Assembly (NCBI GenBank): GCA_965261645.1
Contig: CBDHDJ010000003.1
Span: forward strand, 1,116,001 to 1,180,000
Reading direction: 5' to 3'
DNA: 64,000 bases
DNA from: CBDHDJ01 sp965261645
GTDB taxonomy: Bacteria > Pseudomonadota > Alphaproteobacteria > SHVV01
The first letter of the stretch is position 1; each line of letters starts with the position of its first letter. Positions 1-7,750 of the stretch are shown in pieces. A program made the position numbers and the translations under genes. Under the pieces are notes generated by a model. The model made no database searches. It was not told the origin of the DNA and saw only the letters and a list, made by a program, of their open reading frames with translations.

Positions 1-465
1 AACGCGCTGGACAAGGCCTTCGGCACCTCGGTTGCGCACTGGCCAGCCTTCCCCGACACGGCGGAGGCGCTGCGGCGTCTGAAGACGCGCTACAATTTGG
101 TGATCCTGTCCAATGTCGACCGTGCGGGTATCGCCGCCTCGAACCGCAAGCTCGGGGTCGCCTTCGATGCGATCCATACCGCCCAGGACGTCGGCAGCTA
201 CAAGCCCGATCCTCACAACTTCGCCTATATGATCGAACGCTTGGCCGAGCTCGGATTGGGCGACGGCGACATCCTGCACACCGCGCAGAGCCTGCACCAC
301 GATCACGTGCCGGCGCGCGGCGGCGGGCTCGCCAATGCCTGGATCGACCGTCAGGGCCAGTCCGGGGGCGGCGACCGGAGTGCCACCGCGCCGGTCGACG
401 ATCTGCCGGAGCTCGACTTCATCTTTCCCACGCTGGGGGCGATGGCCGACGCGGCCGGCCTGTGA
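1..465 (+). CDS. haloacid dehalogenase type II, C-terminal part (5' end outside window)
   Basis: The reading frame is open from base 1 and ends at TGA 463-465, so only the last 154 residues are seen. HAD-superfamily features are the LSNVD strand (motif II Ser/Asn region), the KPDP segment with the motif III lysine (SYKPDPHNF) and the late SLHHDHVPA-GLANAWIDR stretch, which is characteristic of type II (S)-2-haloacid dehalogenase-like proteins (motif IV region). The family hydrolyses small 2-haloacids or phosphate esters in the cytosol. The catalytic Asp of motif I lies upstream of the window. The substrate cannot be read from the sequence. No frameshift is seen. Confidence 0.8.
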   Translation, partial: NALDKAFGTSVAHWPAFPDTAEALRRLKTRYNLVILSNVDRAGIAASNRKLGVAFDAIHTAQDVGSYKPDPHNFAYMIERLAELGLGDGDILHTAQSLHHDHVPARGGGLANAWIDRQGQSGGGDRSATAPVDDLPELDFIFPTLGAMADAAGL

Positions 466-790
466 GCCCCCCTGACCTCAACGATCGCCATCCCAGGATC
501 GCCTCACAGGCCCGCTGCATGCTTATGTGGCGTGAACGCGCCCCTCCGACTTTGGAACTTTCAAAGCCCCGTGATCCTACGTTAATCCTGTTTTGAAACC
601 GGGTTCTTCGATAACCCTCACATCAGCGGTCGGATGGCGATTGCCGAAAACCTGGCCTATTTCCATGATTTGCGAGGCGAACGCGCAACTCATGCATATC
701 CCGATTTGCATATCTGCCGTATGAATGCTCACGCCTCACAGCACTTTGCCGTTAAGAGCAAATTAAGGCAGTTGCGGGCCCCCGCAACCA

Positions 791-832
791 AAACAAGCCC
801 TCGAAAACATTTATGTTTTCGAGGGCTTGTTT
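791..832. terminator. perfect 20-bp palindrome, terminator-like hairpin
   Basis: aaacaagccctcgaaaacat is followed after two bases by its exact reverse complement, ending in GTTT then TTGATT. The stem is long and GC-rich in the outer half. It could act as a bidirectional terminator, but no convincing gene ends directly before it: the open frame 634-834 shows no recognisable features. It could equally be an IS end remnant. Confidence 0.4.
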
Positions 833-890
833 GATTCTCGGAAATGGCCGGAAAATGGACAATCAACACATGGTCAACACGGATATGCGG

Positions 891-944
891 GAGCTATTGT
901 CAAAAGTTGGTGACGCAGGTTTCAGGCGGCGCGTTCGGTTAGCT
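891..944 (-). mobile_element. solo right end of the IS256-family element (type A)
   Basis: 54 bp starting gagctattgtcaaaagttgg match, in reverse complement, the last 54 bp of the two longer copies that end at 6005 and 39784. They include the last few transposase codons (LTERAA). Homology stops abruptly at 944. This is a leftover terminus, probably made by deletion or recombination between copies. Confidence 0.85.
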
Positions 945-981
945 CCGAGCTCCTCCCCCAGGCCCCCAGGTAAGTGTTCGT

Positions 982-1101
982 TCAGTAATAGGTCTGCTGA
1001 GAAATCCCCGCCTTGCGGCAAACCTCCTCGACGCTCGTTCCTTCCTCCGCCTGGCGCAGAATGAACGCAATCCGGTGTTCGCTGAACTTCGACCTCTTCA
1101 C
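982..1101 (-). pseudogene. IS3-family OrfA, N-terminal remnant
   Basis: Reading leftward from GTG at 1101 gives a 38-residue IS3-type OrfA start (KRSKFSEHRIAFILRQAEEG, then SVEEVCRKAGIS and QQTYY), the usual helix-turn-helix of this family. A stop follows at 982-984, where a WxxKYGGL-like segment would be expected. Nothing of OrfB follows. It lies directly beside the solo IS256 end and is a decayed fragment. Confidence 0.75.
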
Positions 1102-1739
1102 GGCTCGCGCCCCGGTTGGTCACCGAAAACCTAACCGAGAGTTTTCTCACTATCCGTGGTCCAGATCCCGGGAAGCAGGTCAAGGTCAGGATGCCACGTA
1201 AACGACATAGCGATCGACAAAAATGGGAAATCTTAGTCGCAATTGACACCGCTCTCGCACTCACTTGTCTCTGCCCTGTCCCCCGGCCGGTCGAGAGCGC
1301 CAAAGCAGGCAAGATCATCGCCCTCCCACAGGTTGGCGGACTCCATCATCGTTACGAGCGACTCGCCGCCTGAACGCCGATCTCACCACTGCGGACAACA
1401 ATCACATCGCTCCGCTGGCGGGTTCCGTCCCTGTGGCCGGCAAGCGCGGAGATGTAGGATCGACTGCCGCATGGCACCTGTCGGCGCAGGACCCTTTTAT
1501 CCTGACATCGAATCTGCTCGTCCCCTTCCATGCGAGGACACAAGATCCCCGTTGTCAGCCACCGGTTTGAGTGTTTGGGAGGGACAGGCGCGTCCGGCGG
1601 CCCGCCAGGTGGATGAGCTGCTCGAACGCCCGCGAGGAGAAGGCGCGACATGAGCAGCTCAACCCCCGCGACACCGTCGCGATCCGAAATGCTCGCGTTG
1701 TCGCTGAGCGATTCGGAAATGCGTTCGCTCGATCGCTTA
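1102..1739. other. gene-poor gap before the IS630 element
   Basis: Several open frames exist on both strands but none has a credible start with ribosome site or a recognisable motif. A plus-strand frame ending at 1373 finishes IIALPQVGGLHHRYERLAA, which looks like a protein C-terminus left by rearrangement; I cannot place its family. A frame from 1650 (SLSDSEMRSLDRL) continues across the IS630 insertion (TA rejoined) into DPFTGW at 2904 and may be an interrupted gene of unknown function. Confidence 0.4.
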
Positions 1740-2901
1740 TACCAACGGCGCAAAATTCTGACTCGCAAGGGATTCCCTTTTTGGGCTGGATGTGATTCAA
1801 GGCTGGCGAAGGAGATTCGCCATGTCAGTATGCATTGCTCTTCGGGACGACTACGACAGCATTAAGCTCCGGTGTTTGGCCAAGCACAGTCGCGATCCCC
1901 GCCAAGTTCGCCGGCTTTTGGCCTTGGCGGCGGTTTACGACGGCATGAGCCGAGCGGAAGCCGCTAAGGTCGGCGGCATGGATCGCCAGACGCTGAGAGA
2001 CTGGGCGCACCGCTTCAACGATGAAGGGGCAGACGGCTTGAAGAACCGTCCCGGTGCGGGCCGCCCCCGGCTCTTGACCGACGAGCAGATGGGCGAACTG
2101 TCGGTGATCGTCGAAACGGGCCCCGATCCAAAGATTGACGGTGTGGTTCGCTGGCGGCGGGTTGACCTGAAACGGGTGATCGAAGAACGCTTTGGCGTGA
2201 TCTATAGCGAGCGGGCGATCTCCGACCTTCTCGTCGCGCTGTCCTTCTCCCACATCAGCGCCCGGCCGCAGCACCCCAAGCAGGACCAGCGGGTGATCGA
2301 GGCGTTCAAAAAAACTTCCCCCGCACGCTCGCTGCCCACCTAGCCGGTCTGCCCAAGACCAAGCGGGTCGAGATCTGGTTCCAAGACGAGGCCAGGCTGG
2401 GACAGAAGAACGGGCGTGTGCGCATTTGGGCGAAGAAGGGAACAAGGCCACGCCTGCCCGCCGATCAGCGCTACACGAACGCCTACCTCTTTGGCGCAAT
2501 CTGTCCCATGGGAGCCAAGGGTGCCGCTCTCATGCTCCCCTTCGCCAACACAGCCGCCATGCAGATGCATCTCGACGAGATCAGCTGCAACGTCGCCGCC
2601 AAGGCCCATGGCGTCGTCCTGATGGACCGCGCCGGGTGGCACAGCACCGACCAGCTCAAGGTCCCCAAGAACCTCACCATCATCCTGCTGCCATCGCGCT
2701 CGCCCGAGCTGAACCCGGTCGAGAACATCTGGCAATACCTCCGCCAGAATTGGCTCTCTAACCGCGTCTTCGAAGATTACGACGCCATCATCGAGGCCGG
2801 TTGCCAAGCCTGGAACAAACTAATCGACCAGCCCGAGACGATCATGTCCATCGGAATGAGAGATTGGGCGATTTCAGGTCAATAATTAGTGCCGTTGGTA
2901 T
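1740..2901 (+). mobile_element. IS630-family element type A, copy 1 (1162 bp)
   Basis: The ends are TACCAACGGCG on the left and GCCGTTGGTAT on the right, flanked by TA on both sides (TA 1738-1739 and TA 2902-2903), as expected for IS630. Copy 2 lies reversed at 56447-57608 with the same length. Removing the element and one TA restores gatcgctTAgatccc. Confidence 0.92.
1822..2885 (+). CDS. IS630 transposase in two frames (probable programmed frameshift)
   Basis: Frame 1 (1822-2343) carries the winged-helix/HTH region (AEAAKVGGMDRQTLRDWAHR, then RRVDLKRVIEERFG). The second frame continues from about 2313 to TAA 2885 with the DDE catalytic part: WFQDEARLG (first Asp), VLMDRAGWHS (second Asp) and LPSRSPELNPVENIW (Glu). 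The frames join at A7 (2308-2314), a classical slippery run and a known IS630 device, so this is probably functional rather than broken. The fused protein would be about 350 residues, the usual family size. Start ATG 1822 was chosen because earlier codons lie in the terminal region. Confidence 0.85.
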
Positions 2902-3009
2902 TAGATCCCTTCACGGGCTGGTCCGCGCACTTCGATCGGTACGATGAGGTCCGCAGCGGCACGGGCAGACAGGCGGACAGCGCCACGGCGCGGTGCTACG
3001 CTGCGCGGC

Positions 3010-3495
3010 ATGACATCGCGCAAGACCCTGTATCTGGCCAACCCCTACGGATTTTCCGCGCAGCAGCGCGGCGGCCCGCTGACGGCGCTGGTGGCTGCCC
3101 TGGAGGCGATGGGCGCGGAGATCTGGGAACCGTTCGCCCGCAACAACCAGATTGACCGGGCGGGCACCGGCTGGGCCTGGCGGATCGGGCAGGCCGACCT
3201 TCGCGACGTGCGCGAGGCGGACGGGCTGTTTGCGGTGGTCAACGGCTGTCCTCCGGACGAGGGGGTGATGGTGGAGCTTGGCATGGCGATCGCCTGGGGA
3301 AAGCCCGTGTTCCTGTTCCGTGATGATTTTCGCCGCTGCACCGACAGTGAAGCCTATCCGCTGAACCTGATGGTGTTCACCGGCCTGCCGGAGGCGGGTT
3401 GGGAGGCATGGTGGTACGGCTCGGTCGAGGAGATCGCCGACCCCGGCAAGGCGCTCGCGCGGTGGCTCGCGGCGGACGCGCCATCGGCCGAATGA
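3010..3495 (+). CDS. nucleoside 2-deoxyribosyltransferase-like protein
   Basis: A 161-aa protein. It starts TLYLANPYGFS and contains EIWEPFARNNQ, DGLFAVVNGCPPDEGVMVELG and AIAWGKPVFLF. The pattern of an N-terminal strand with an xYGF/A motif, a central DG-x-FAV-NG-xPPDEGVxxELG segment and a KPV strand is that of the nucleoside 2-deoxyribosyltransferase family (Pfam Nuc_deoxyrib_tr). These enzymes transfer deoxyribose between bases; the conserved Asp and Glu of the DEG..ELG segment match the family's active site. Start ATG 3010 is the first codon before the conserved strand. It stands alone between IS630 and IS110, with no sign of damage. Confidence 0.8.
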   Translation: MTSRKTLYLANPYGFSAQQRGGPLTALVAALEAMGAEIWEPFARNNQIDRAGTGWAWRIGQADLRDVREADGLFAVVNGCPPDEGVMVELGMAIAWGKPVFLFRDDFRRCTDSEAYPLNLMVFTGLPEAGWEAWWYGSVEEIADPGKALARWLAADAPSAE

Positions 3496-3544
3496 AGGCT
3501 CTTGGCAAGCCCCGCTGCAAATGCACGGCTGCGCGCGCATCCGC

Positions 3545-3688
3545 ATGGCCACGAAGGGCGGCACCGGAATGAGCAAGGGATTCGGCAAAAACGGCGAGGC
3601 CGCAACCTGCAGCATCTCCATCAGCGCGGACCGGACCCGCGTGTTCATCTACCTCGGCGGCGCTGAACCCGGCGAAAGGCATTGTCAT
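3545..3688 (+). pseudogene. small ORF of unknown function cut by IS110
   Basis: ATG 3545 opens MATKGGTGMSKGFGKNG, followed by AATCSISISADRTRVFIYLG, and runs into the IS110 left end at 3689. No family is recognised. The pattern resembles a small beta-rich protein. The real C-terminus is lost. It could be spurious. Confidence 0.3.
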
Positions 3689-4629
3689 GTATGGACGCCC
3701 CCGGTGTTGCAAGGGAGAAACTGACTTAAAACGGCGGTAGAGCTTGCAGTCATGTATCCGGCCTTTTCGCTGCGGTACGCTGACCGCTGGCCCTGATGGA
3801 ATCCGAGAGATCGGCGCCCAGTCAGACTAACGAGCTTGATGCTCGGACAATGCCTCGGGTTTGGCCGATCTCGGGTGGAGCCCTGTTTCGCCATCAAATC
3901 GTCGTTACCCTCGCAAGTTTGTATCCGCTTTCCAGCTGGTCAGGCGGGCGTCGGTCGGTAGATACGCTCGTATCTGAGCAGTGCCCAGGCGACGCGGGCT
4001 GTCTTATTGGCCATGGCGACCAGCACGACGTTTGTCGGCCGCCGCGCCAGGAGCCGGTCGGTCCAGCCAGGCCCCGTGCCCGGCTTGGCGCGGCGCCAGC
4101 GCAGCACGCTTCGCGCACCATGCACGAGCAAGCGCCTGATATAGCCATCCCCGCGCTTCGAGATCCGCCCCAGCCTGTCCTTGCCGCCACTCGAGTGTTG
4201 TCGGGGCACGAGACCGAGCCAGGCCGAGAGCTGCCGGCCCGAGCGAAACTGCGCGCCATCTCCGATCGTCGCGACCAGCGCCGTCGCGGTGATGACACCG
4301 ACGCCGGGGATCGTCGCAAGCCGGCGGCTCGCCTGGTTGGATCGGTGCCAAGCCAAAAGCGTCGCCTCCAGCTGCTTGATCCGGGCCTGAGCGGAATGGA
4401 GCTGCTCAACCAGAGAGCCAAGCGCCTCGCGTGCCAGAGGGGGCAGTCGCACATCACCGGGATCTTCGATGATGGCAACCAGTTCCTCCACCTTCGACGC
4501 CCCTTGAGCGACGATCAGTCCGAGCTCCGCACAGTGGCCGCGAAGCGCATTGATCACCATCATGCGTTGACGGACCAACAGCTCACGGGCCCGGGGCAGC
4601 ATCAAAACCGATTGCTGCTCGGCGCTTTT
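3689..4629 (-). mobile_element. IS110-family element type A, copy 1 (5' truncated)
   Basis: The left end gtatggacgcccccggtgtt matches the full copy at 51214. The other end is cut by the IS256 element starting at 4630. About 400 bp, including the transposase N-terminal catalytic region, are missing. Confidence 0.88.
3940..4629 (-). pseudogene. IS110 transposase, C-terminal part only
   Basis: It encodes the region from ARELLVRQRMMVINALRGHC through the transposase_20 segment (RRLATIPGVGVITATALVA, SAWLGLVPRQHSSGGKDRLG) to the end. The N-terminal DEDD-type RuvC-like domain, present in the complete copy at 51465-52484, is replaced by the IS256 end. The product cannot be catalytic. Confidence 0.88.
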
Positions 4630-6005
4630 GAGCTATACCCGAAAGTTGGTGATGGGATGAGATGAGGGCGGCGTATCCTGGCAATGTTGGAGTCGCCATT
4701 TTCCACGAAGGAGGGATACGCCATGAGAGAGGATACAGTCGTCCAGCTTCGCCAACCAGGATCATTTGAGGACGACCCGCTGACGGAGGTTTTGCGTCTC
4801 GGTGCGCGGCGTTTACTTGGGCAAGCGGTGGAGGCGGAAGTTGCCGGTTTTGTCGAGGCGTATGCGCATCTGACGGACTCGGCCGGCCGCCGTCGGATCG
4901 TACGCCACGGGCATTTGCCGGAGCGCGAGATCCAGACCGGCATTGGTTGCGGTGCGCTGTCCCAGGGTGCGCGACCGAGGCGCCGGCGAGACGGGGCCGC
5001 GGGTTCGCTTCACCTCACGGATCTTGCCTCCCTATCTCAGGCGCGCCAAGTCGATCGAGGAACTCCTGCCCTGGCTTTATCTGAAGGGCATCTCCACGGG
5101 CGATTTCTGCGCGGCGCTTGCGGCGCTCTTGGGGCCCGAGGCGCCGGGGCTCTCGGCCTCGACCATTGCCCGCCTCAAGGAGGTCTGGCAAGGCGAGCTG
5201 GAGCATTGGCAACGGCGCGATCTCTCGGCCAAGCGTTATGTCTACTTCTGGGCCGAGGGCGTCTACTTCTCACCACGGCTCGACCATGACAAGCAATGCA
5301 TGTGCGTGATCATCGGTGCCGACGAGCTGGGCCGCAAGGAGCTGCTGGCGATCGCCGACGGCTACCGGGAGAGCGCCCAGTCCTGGCGCGAAGTGCTGCT
5401 CGATCTCAAGCGCCGCGGCCTGGCGATTGCGCCCGAGCTGGCCACCGGCGACGGGGCGCTCGGTTTCTGGAAAGCCTTGCGCGAGGTCTACGGGACGACG
5501 CGCGAGCAGCGCTGTTGGGTGCACAAGACCGCCAACGTGCTCAACAAGCTCCCGAAGTCCGTCCAGCCACGCGCCAAGCAGCACCTACAGGACATCTGGA
5601 TGGCCGAGACCCGCGCGGTGGCCGAGAAGGCCTTCGACTTCTTCCTCGAGGCCTATGGCCCCAAGTACGACAAAGCGGTGGCCTGCCTGGCCAAGGACCG
5701 CGACGTGTTGCTCGCCTTCTACGACTTCCCGGCCGAGCACTGGAAGCACATTCGCACCACCAATCCCATCGAAAGCACCTTTGCGACCGTGCGCCTCAGG
5801 ACCACCAAGACCAAGGGCTGCCTCAGCCGCATGACGGCGCTCACCATGGTCTTCAAGCTGTGCCAGTCGGCCAGCAAGAAGTGGCGTCGCCTGGACGCCT
5901 CGAACCAGATCGCCGACATCATTCAAGGCGTCAAATTCAAGGACGGAGAAAAGCTAACCGAACGCGCCGCCTGAAACCTGCGTCACCAACTTTTGACAAT
6001 AGCTC
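4630..6005 (+). mobile_element. IS256-family element type A, copy 1 (1376 bp)
   Basis: The terminal inverted repeats are gagctatacccgaaagttgg on the left and, at the right end read inward, gagctattgtcaaaagttgg. The 8-bp flanks (gcgctttt and ggttctca) do not match, so the expected target duplication is absent. The element is 5 bp shorter than copy 2 (38404-39784), which is explained by one internal deletion. Confidence 0.9.
4723..5974 (+). pseudogene. IS256 transposase with a 5-nt deletion frameshift
   Basis: It starts at ATG 4723 after GGAGGG. At about 4947 it reads ggttgcgg where copy 2 has ggtccggttgcgg, a 5-nt loss that shifts the frame. The rest, from about 4948 to 5974, is open in another frame and carries all of the mutator-type transposase core (ELATGDGALGFWKALREVYG, QRCWVHKTANVLNKLPKS, RTTNPIESTFATVR). 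It is non-functional unless translation restarts downstream. Confidence 0.9.
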
Positions 6006-6264
6006 GGTTCTCAAGGCTGCGGTAGCATTCACCGTGCACACGGGCCATGTTCCACGTGAGATATCGTCCCTTATCGAGAGCGTGGAAGGCTCGCAGAATG
6101 AGAAGACGTTCGCGCGGGCGATCGAAGCGCAGTTCGCGTACAGCGTGGAGGCGCCTCACGCCAAGATCAAGGTCGGTAAGAGGGTAAAACGGGGCGTCGC
6201 CTTGATGGAGAGCGGGCTGACAGCCGAGGAGGCGGCGCGCCGCGTGGTCGAGCAGTCCCCGTAA
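6006..6264 (+). pseudogene. 3' fragment of an unknown gene behind IS256
   Basis: An open frame runs out of the IS256 end (GHVPREISSLIESVEGS, ARAIEAQFAYSVEAPHAKIK, GLTAEEAARRVVEQSP) to a stop at 6262-6264. Its composition looks like a genuine soluble protein. I do not recognise a family. The 5' portion is lost at the IS junction. Confidence 0.4.
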
Positions 6265-6359
6265 TATTCAGCCTATGGCATCTGCTGTTGTGGCAGGCAG
6301 GGGCCCTCCTGCTTTGGACCTTGATCTCGGAGACCACCGGCGACTTGAGCGTGGGCGAC
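6265..6359. other. short junction with hydrophobic coding remnant
   Basis: A plus-strand frame from about 6270 to 6430 encodes GALLLWTLISETTG and LIPPMLVWMYFADILFLL, two membrane-segment-like stretches. It overlaps the distorted 3' end of the ATPase fragment on the other strand. It probably marks the breakpoint where two unrelated genes were joined. Confidence 0.25.
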
Positions 6360-6893
6360 CTATGGCCTTGCCTTATTCCACCCATGCTGGTGTGGATGTA
6401 TTTTGCCGACATACTCTTCCTCCTCACTCGGAACGGCGAGGCGGCGGGCTCTCGACGCAAAGTTTCGAAGGGCTGCTACGACTCGCTCCGGTGACAGTGG
6501 GAGATCATCTATCGGTGGGTCATGCTCGATTTGCAGCGAGCCGTCATAGAATCGTGTCAGGGTGACGCTGTCAGGAGGATTTGCACTCTCCTGTATCTGT
6601 TCGCGAATTTCGCTTTTGAGCCCATCAGGCAACTCGAACTTGACCGAACAGACGGGCCAGTCTTTGCCCTCCGATCCATTGGACACGTAATCGCGCGTGT
6701 ACCGATCTCGTGGAAATTCGCGCTGTGGATCGTAGGGCTCAGACACTGCCGGATTGAACTTGTGCAGGGCCTTGAGCAGTGATGTTTTTCCCGACTCGTT
6801 CCGGCCTACAAACGCGGTGACCTTGTCCAGCGGTATCCAGTCGCTGTCGTCAATATTGCGGAAATTCTGGATGCGAAACTGGATGGCCTTCAT
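6360..6893 (-). pseudogene. OLD-family / AAA_15 ATPase, N-terminal fragment
   Basis: The sequence opens MKAIQFRIQNFRNIDDSDWI and then has the Walker A AFVGRNESGKTSLLKAL at about residues 27-43. This is the N-terminus of overcoming-lysogenization-defect-type ATPases (ATPase plus Toprim nuclease, often 550-700 aa), many of which act in phage defence. Here only about 150 recognisable residues remain, with no ABC signature, Walker B or Toprim domain, and the last ~20 codons look foreign. It is a remnant with no expected activity. It lies close to a toxin-antitoxin pair, consistent with an eroded accessory island. Confidence 0.7.
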
Positions 6894-6996
6894 GTGCGTA
6901 TTGTCCCAACTTTGTCATGGGCTGTGGAGGATCAATTTCCGTGGGTGTCTCTGGGTCCCATGCCGGAGTTTCGGGCGGAGGCGGTTCGTTTGAGGA

Positions 6997-7284
6997 TCAG
7001 GCCGCCGCGATCCTGTCGACCTTGATTTCGCCGGCACGGTTACGTGCCTGCCAGAGATCATAGGCCATCTGCATTCCGAGCCAGGTCTCCGGCGTCGAAC
7101 CGAACGCCTTGGAAAGCCGGATCGCCATCTCGACGGAGACCCCGGCGTGCTCGTTGACCAGCTCGGACAGGGACTGCCTGGTGACGCCGATGTGCTCGGC
7201 GGCCTTGGTCACAGTCAGGCCGAGCGGTTCCAGGCATTGTCTTCTTACGATCCCGCCCGGGTGTGGGGGATTCTGCATCGCCAT
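6997..7284 (-). CDS. higA: HigA-type antitoxin (addiction module HTH protein)
   Basis: About 95 residues. NPPHPGGIVRRQCLEPLGLT is the classic HigA opening, followed by the Xre helix-turn-helix (VTKAAEHIGVTRQSLSELVN) and SKAFGSTPETWLGMQMAYDL. It neutralises the neighbouring HigB toxin and represses the shared promoter. ATG 7284 is chosen because it precedes the conserved start. It lies 13 bp downstream of the toxin gene, the usual toxin-first higBA order. Confidence 0.9.
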   Translation of the reverse strand: MAMQNPPHPGGIVRRQCLEPLGLTVTKAAEHIGVTRQSLSELVNEHAGVSVEMAIRLSKAFGSTPETWLGMQMAYDLWQARNRAGEIKVDRIAAA

Positions 7285-7297
7285 CACGTACCCCTCA

Positions 7298-7576
7298 TCA
7301 GTGGTAATCGAGGTAATCCACGTCGACCACGTGACCATCCTCGAACCGGAAGGTCACCCGCCAATTCCCCGACACGGTAACGGCATAGTGGCCCTTCAGG
7401 TCACCTCTCAATGGATGGAGGCGCAACCCGGGAAGATCAACATCCCGGGGGCTCTGGCTCCGATCGAGAACGCCCAGGATGTCCCTCAGCTTCTCGACGT
7501 GCTCCGGCGCCACCCGCCGCGCCGTTCGGCCATCGTAGAGCGACTTGAGGCCTCGATGCCTGAACGACGTGATCAT
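7298..7576 (-). CDS. higB: HigB/RelE-type toxin (mRNA interferase)
   Basis: A 92-aa protein. The opening SFRHRGLKSLYDGRTARRV, GLRLHPLRGDLKGHYAVTVS and NWRVTFRFEDGHVVDVDYLDYH match the HigB/RelE fold (plasmid maintenance killer family). Conserved basic and aromatic residues lie in GHYAV and NWRVTFRF. It would cleave mRNA on the ribosome when HigA is depleted. The pair appears intact, unlike most neighbours, which fits selection by post-segregational killing. Confidence 0.9.
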   Translation of the reverse strand: MITSFRHRGLKSLYDGRTARRVAPEHVEKLRDILGVLDRSQSPRDVDLPGLRLHPLRGDLKGHYAVTVSGNWRVTFRFEDGHVVDVDYLDYH

Positions 7577-7587
7577 CGGGCGATGCT

Positions 7588-7621
7588 AATCTGTCAGGCG
7601 TCGCCAGTCAATTGACAGATT
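7588..7621. promoter_or_regulatory. probable HigA operator upstream of higB
   Basis: aatctgtca and its exact inverse tgacagatt lie 16 bp apart, and a 10-bp perfect palindrome gtcaattgac (7607-7616) overlaps the right arm. The position, 12-45 bp upstream of the higB start, suits an autoregulatory operator. HigA family members bind such palindromes, but binding here is inferred. Confidence 0.55.
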
Positions 7622-7643
7622 GGCTGACGGCGATGTTTCGGTC

Positions 7644-7750
7644 TTACGATTCCCTCCGGTTCCACACCAGATACGCGGCACCCTCGTCGTCCTTGAACAG
7701 CGCGGCTCGGACGGGCTCGGCGAAGCTGGGATCATCGAGGAGGACGCTAA
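7644..7750 (-). pseudogene. DUF736-family protein, C-terminal fragment
   Basis: Read leftward from the IS end: VSVLLDDPSFAEPVRAALF, then DDEGAAYLVWNRRES and a stop (7644-7646). DUF736 proteins end with a similar SVKLDDPSFPAPIYA and IWSRR pattern and are typical of alphaproteobacterial plasmids and integrative elements. The first ~70 residues have been removed by the IS at 7751, and the far side of that IS does not contain them. Confidence 0.55.

Noticed and set aside
863..1318. 151-codon minus-strand open frame
   Set aside because: It overlaps the IS256 solo end and the IS3 OrfA remnant; the OrfA frame fits a known family, this one does not.
1822..2885. Calling the IS630-A transposase a frameshifted pseudogene
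   Set aside because: Both copies share the same A7 shift site and clean frames, which fits programmed frameshifting.
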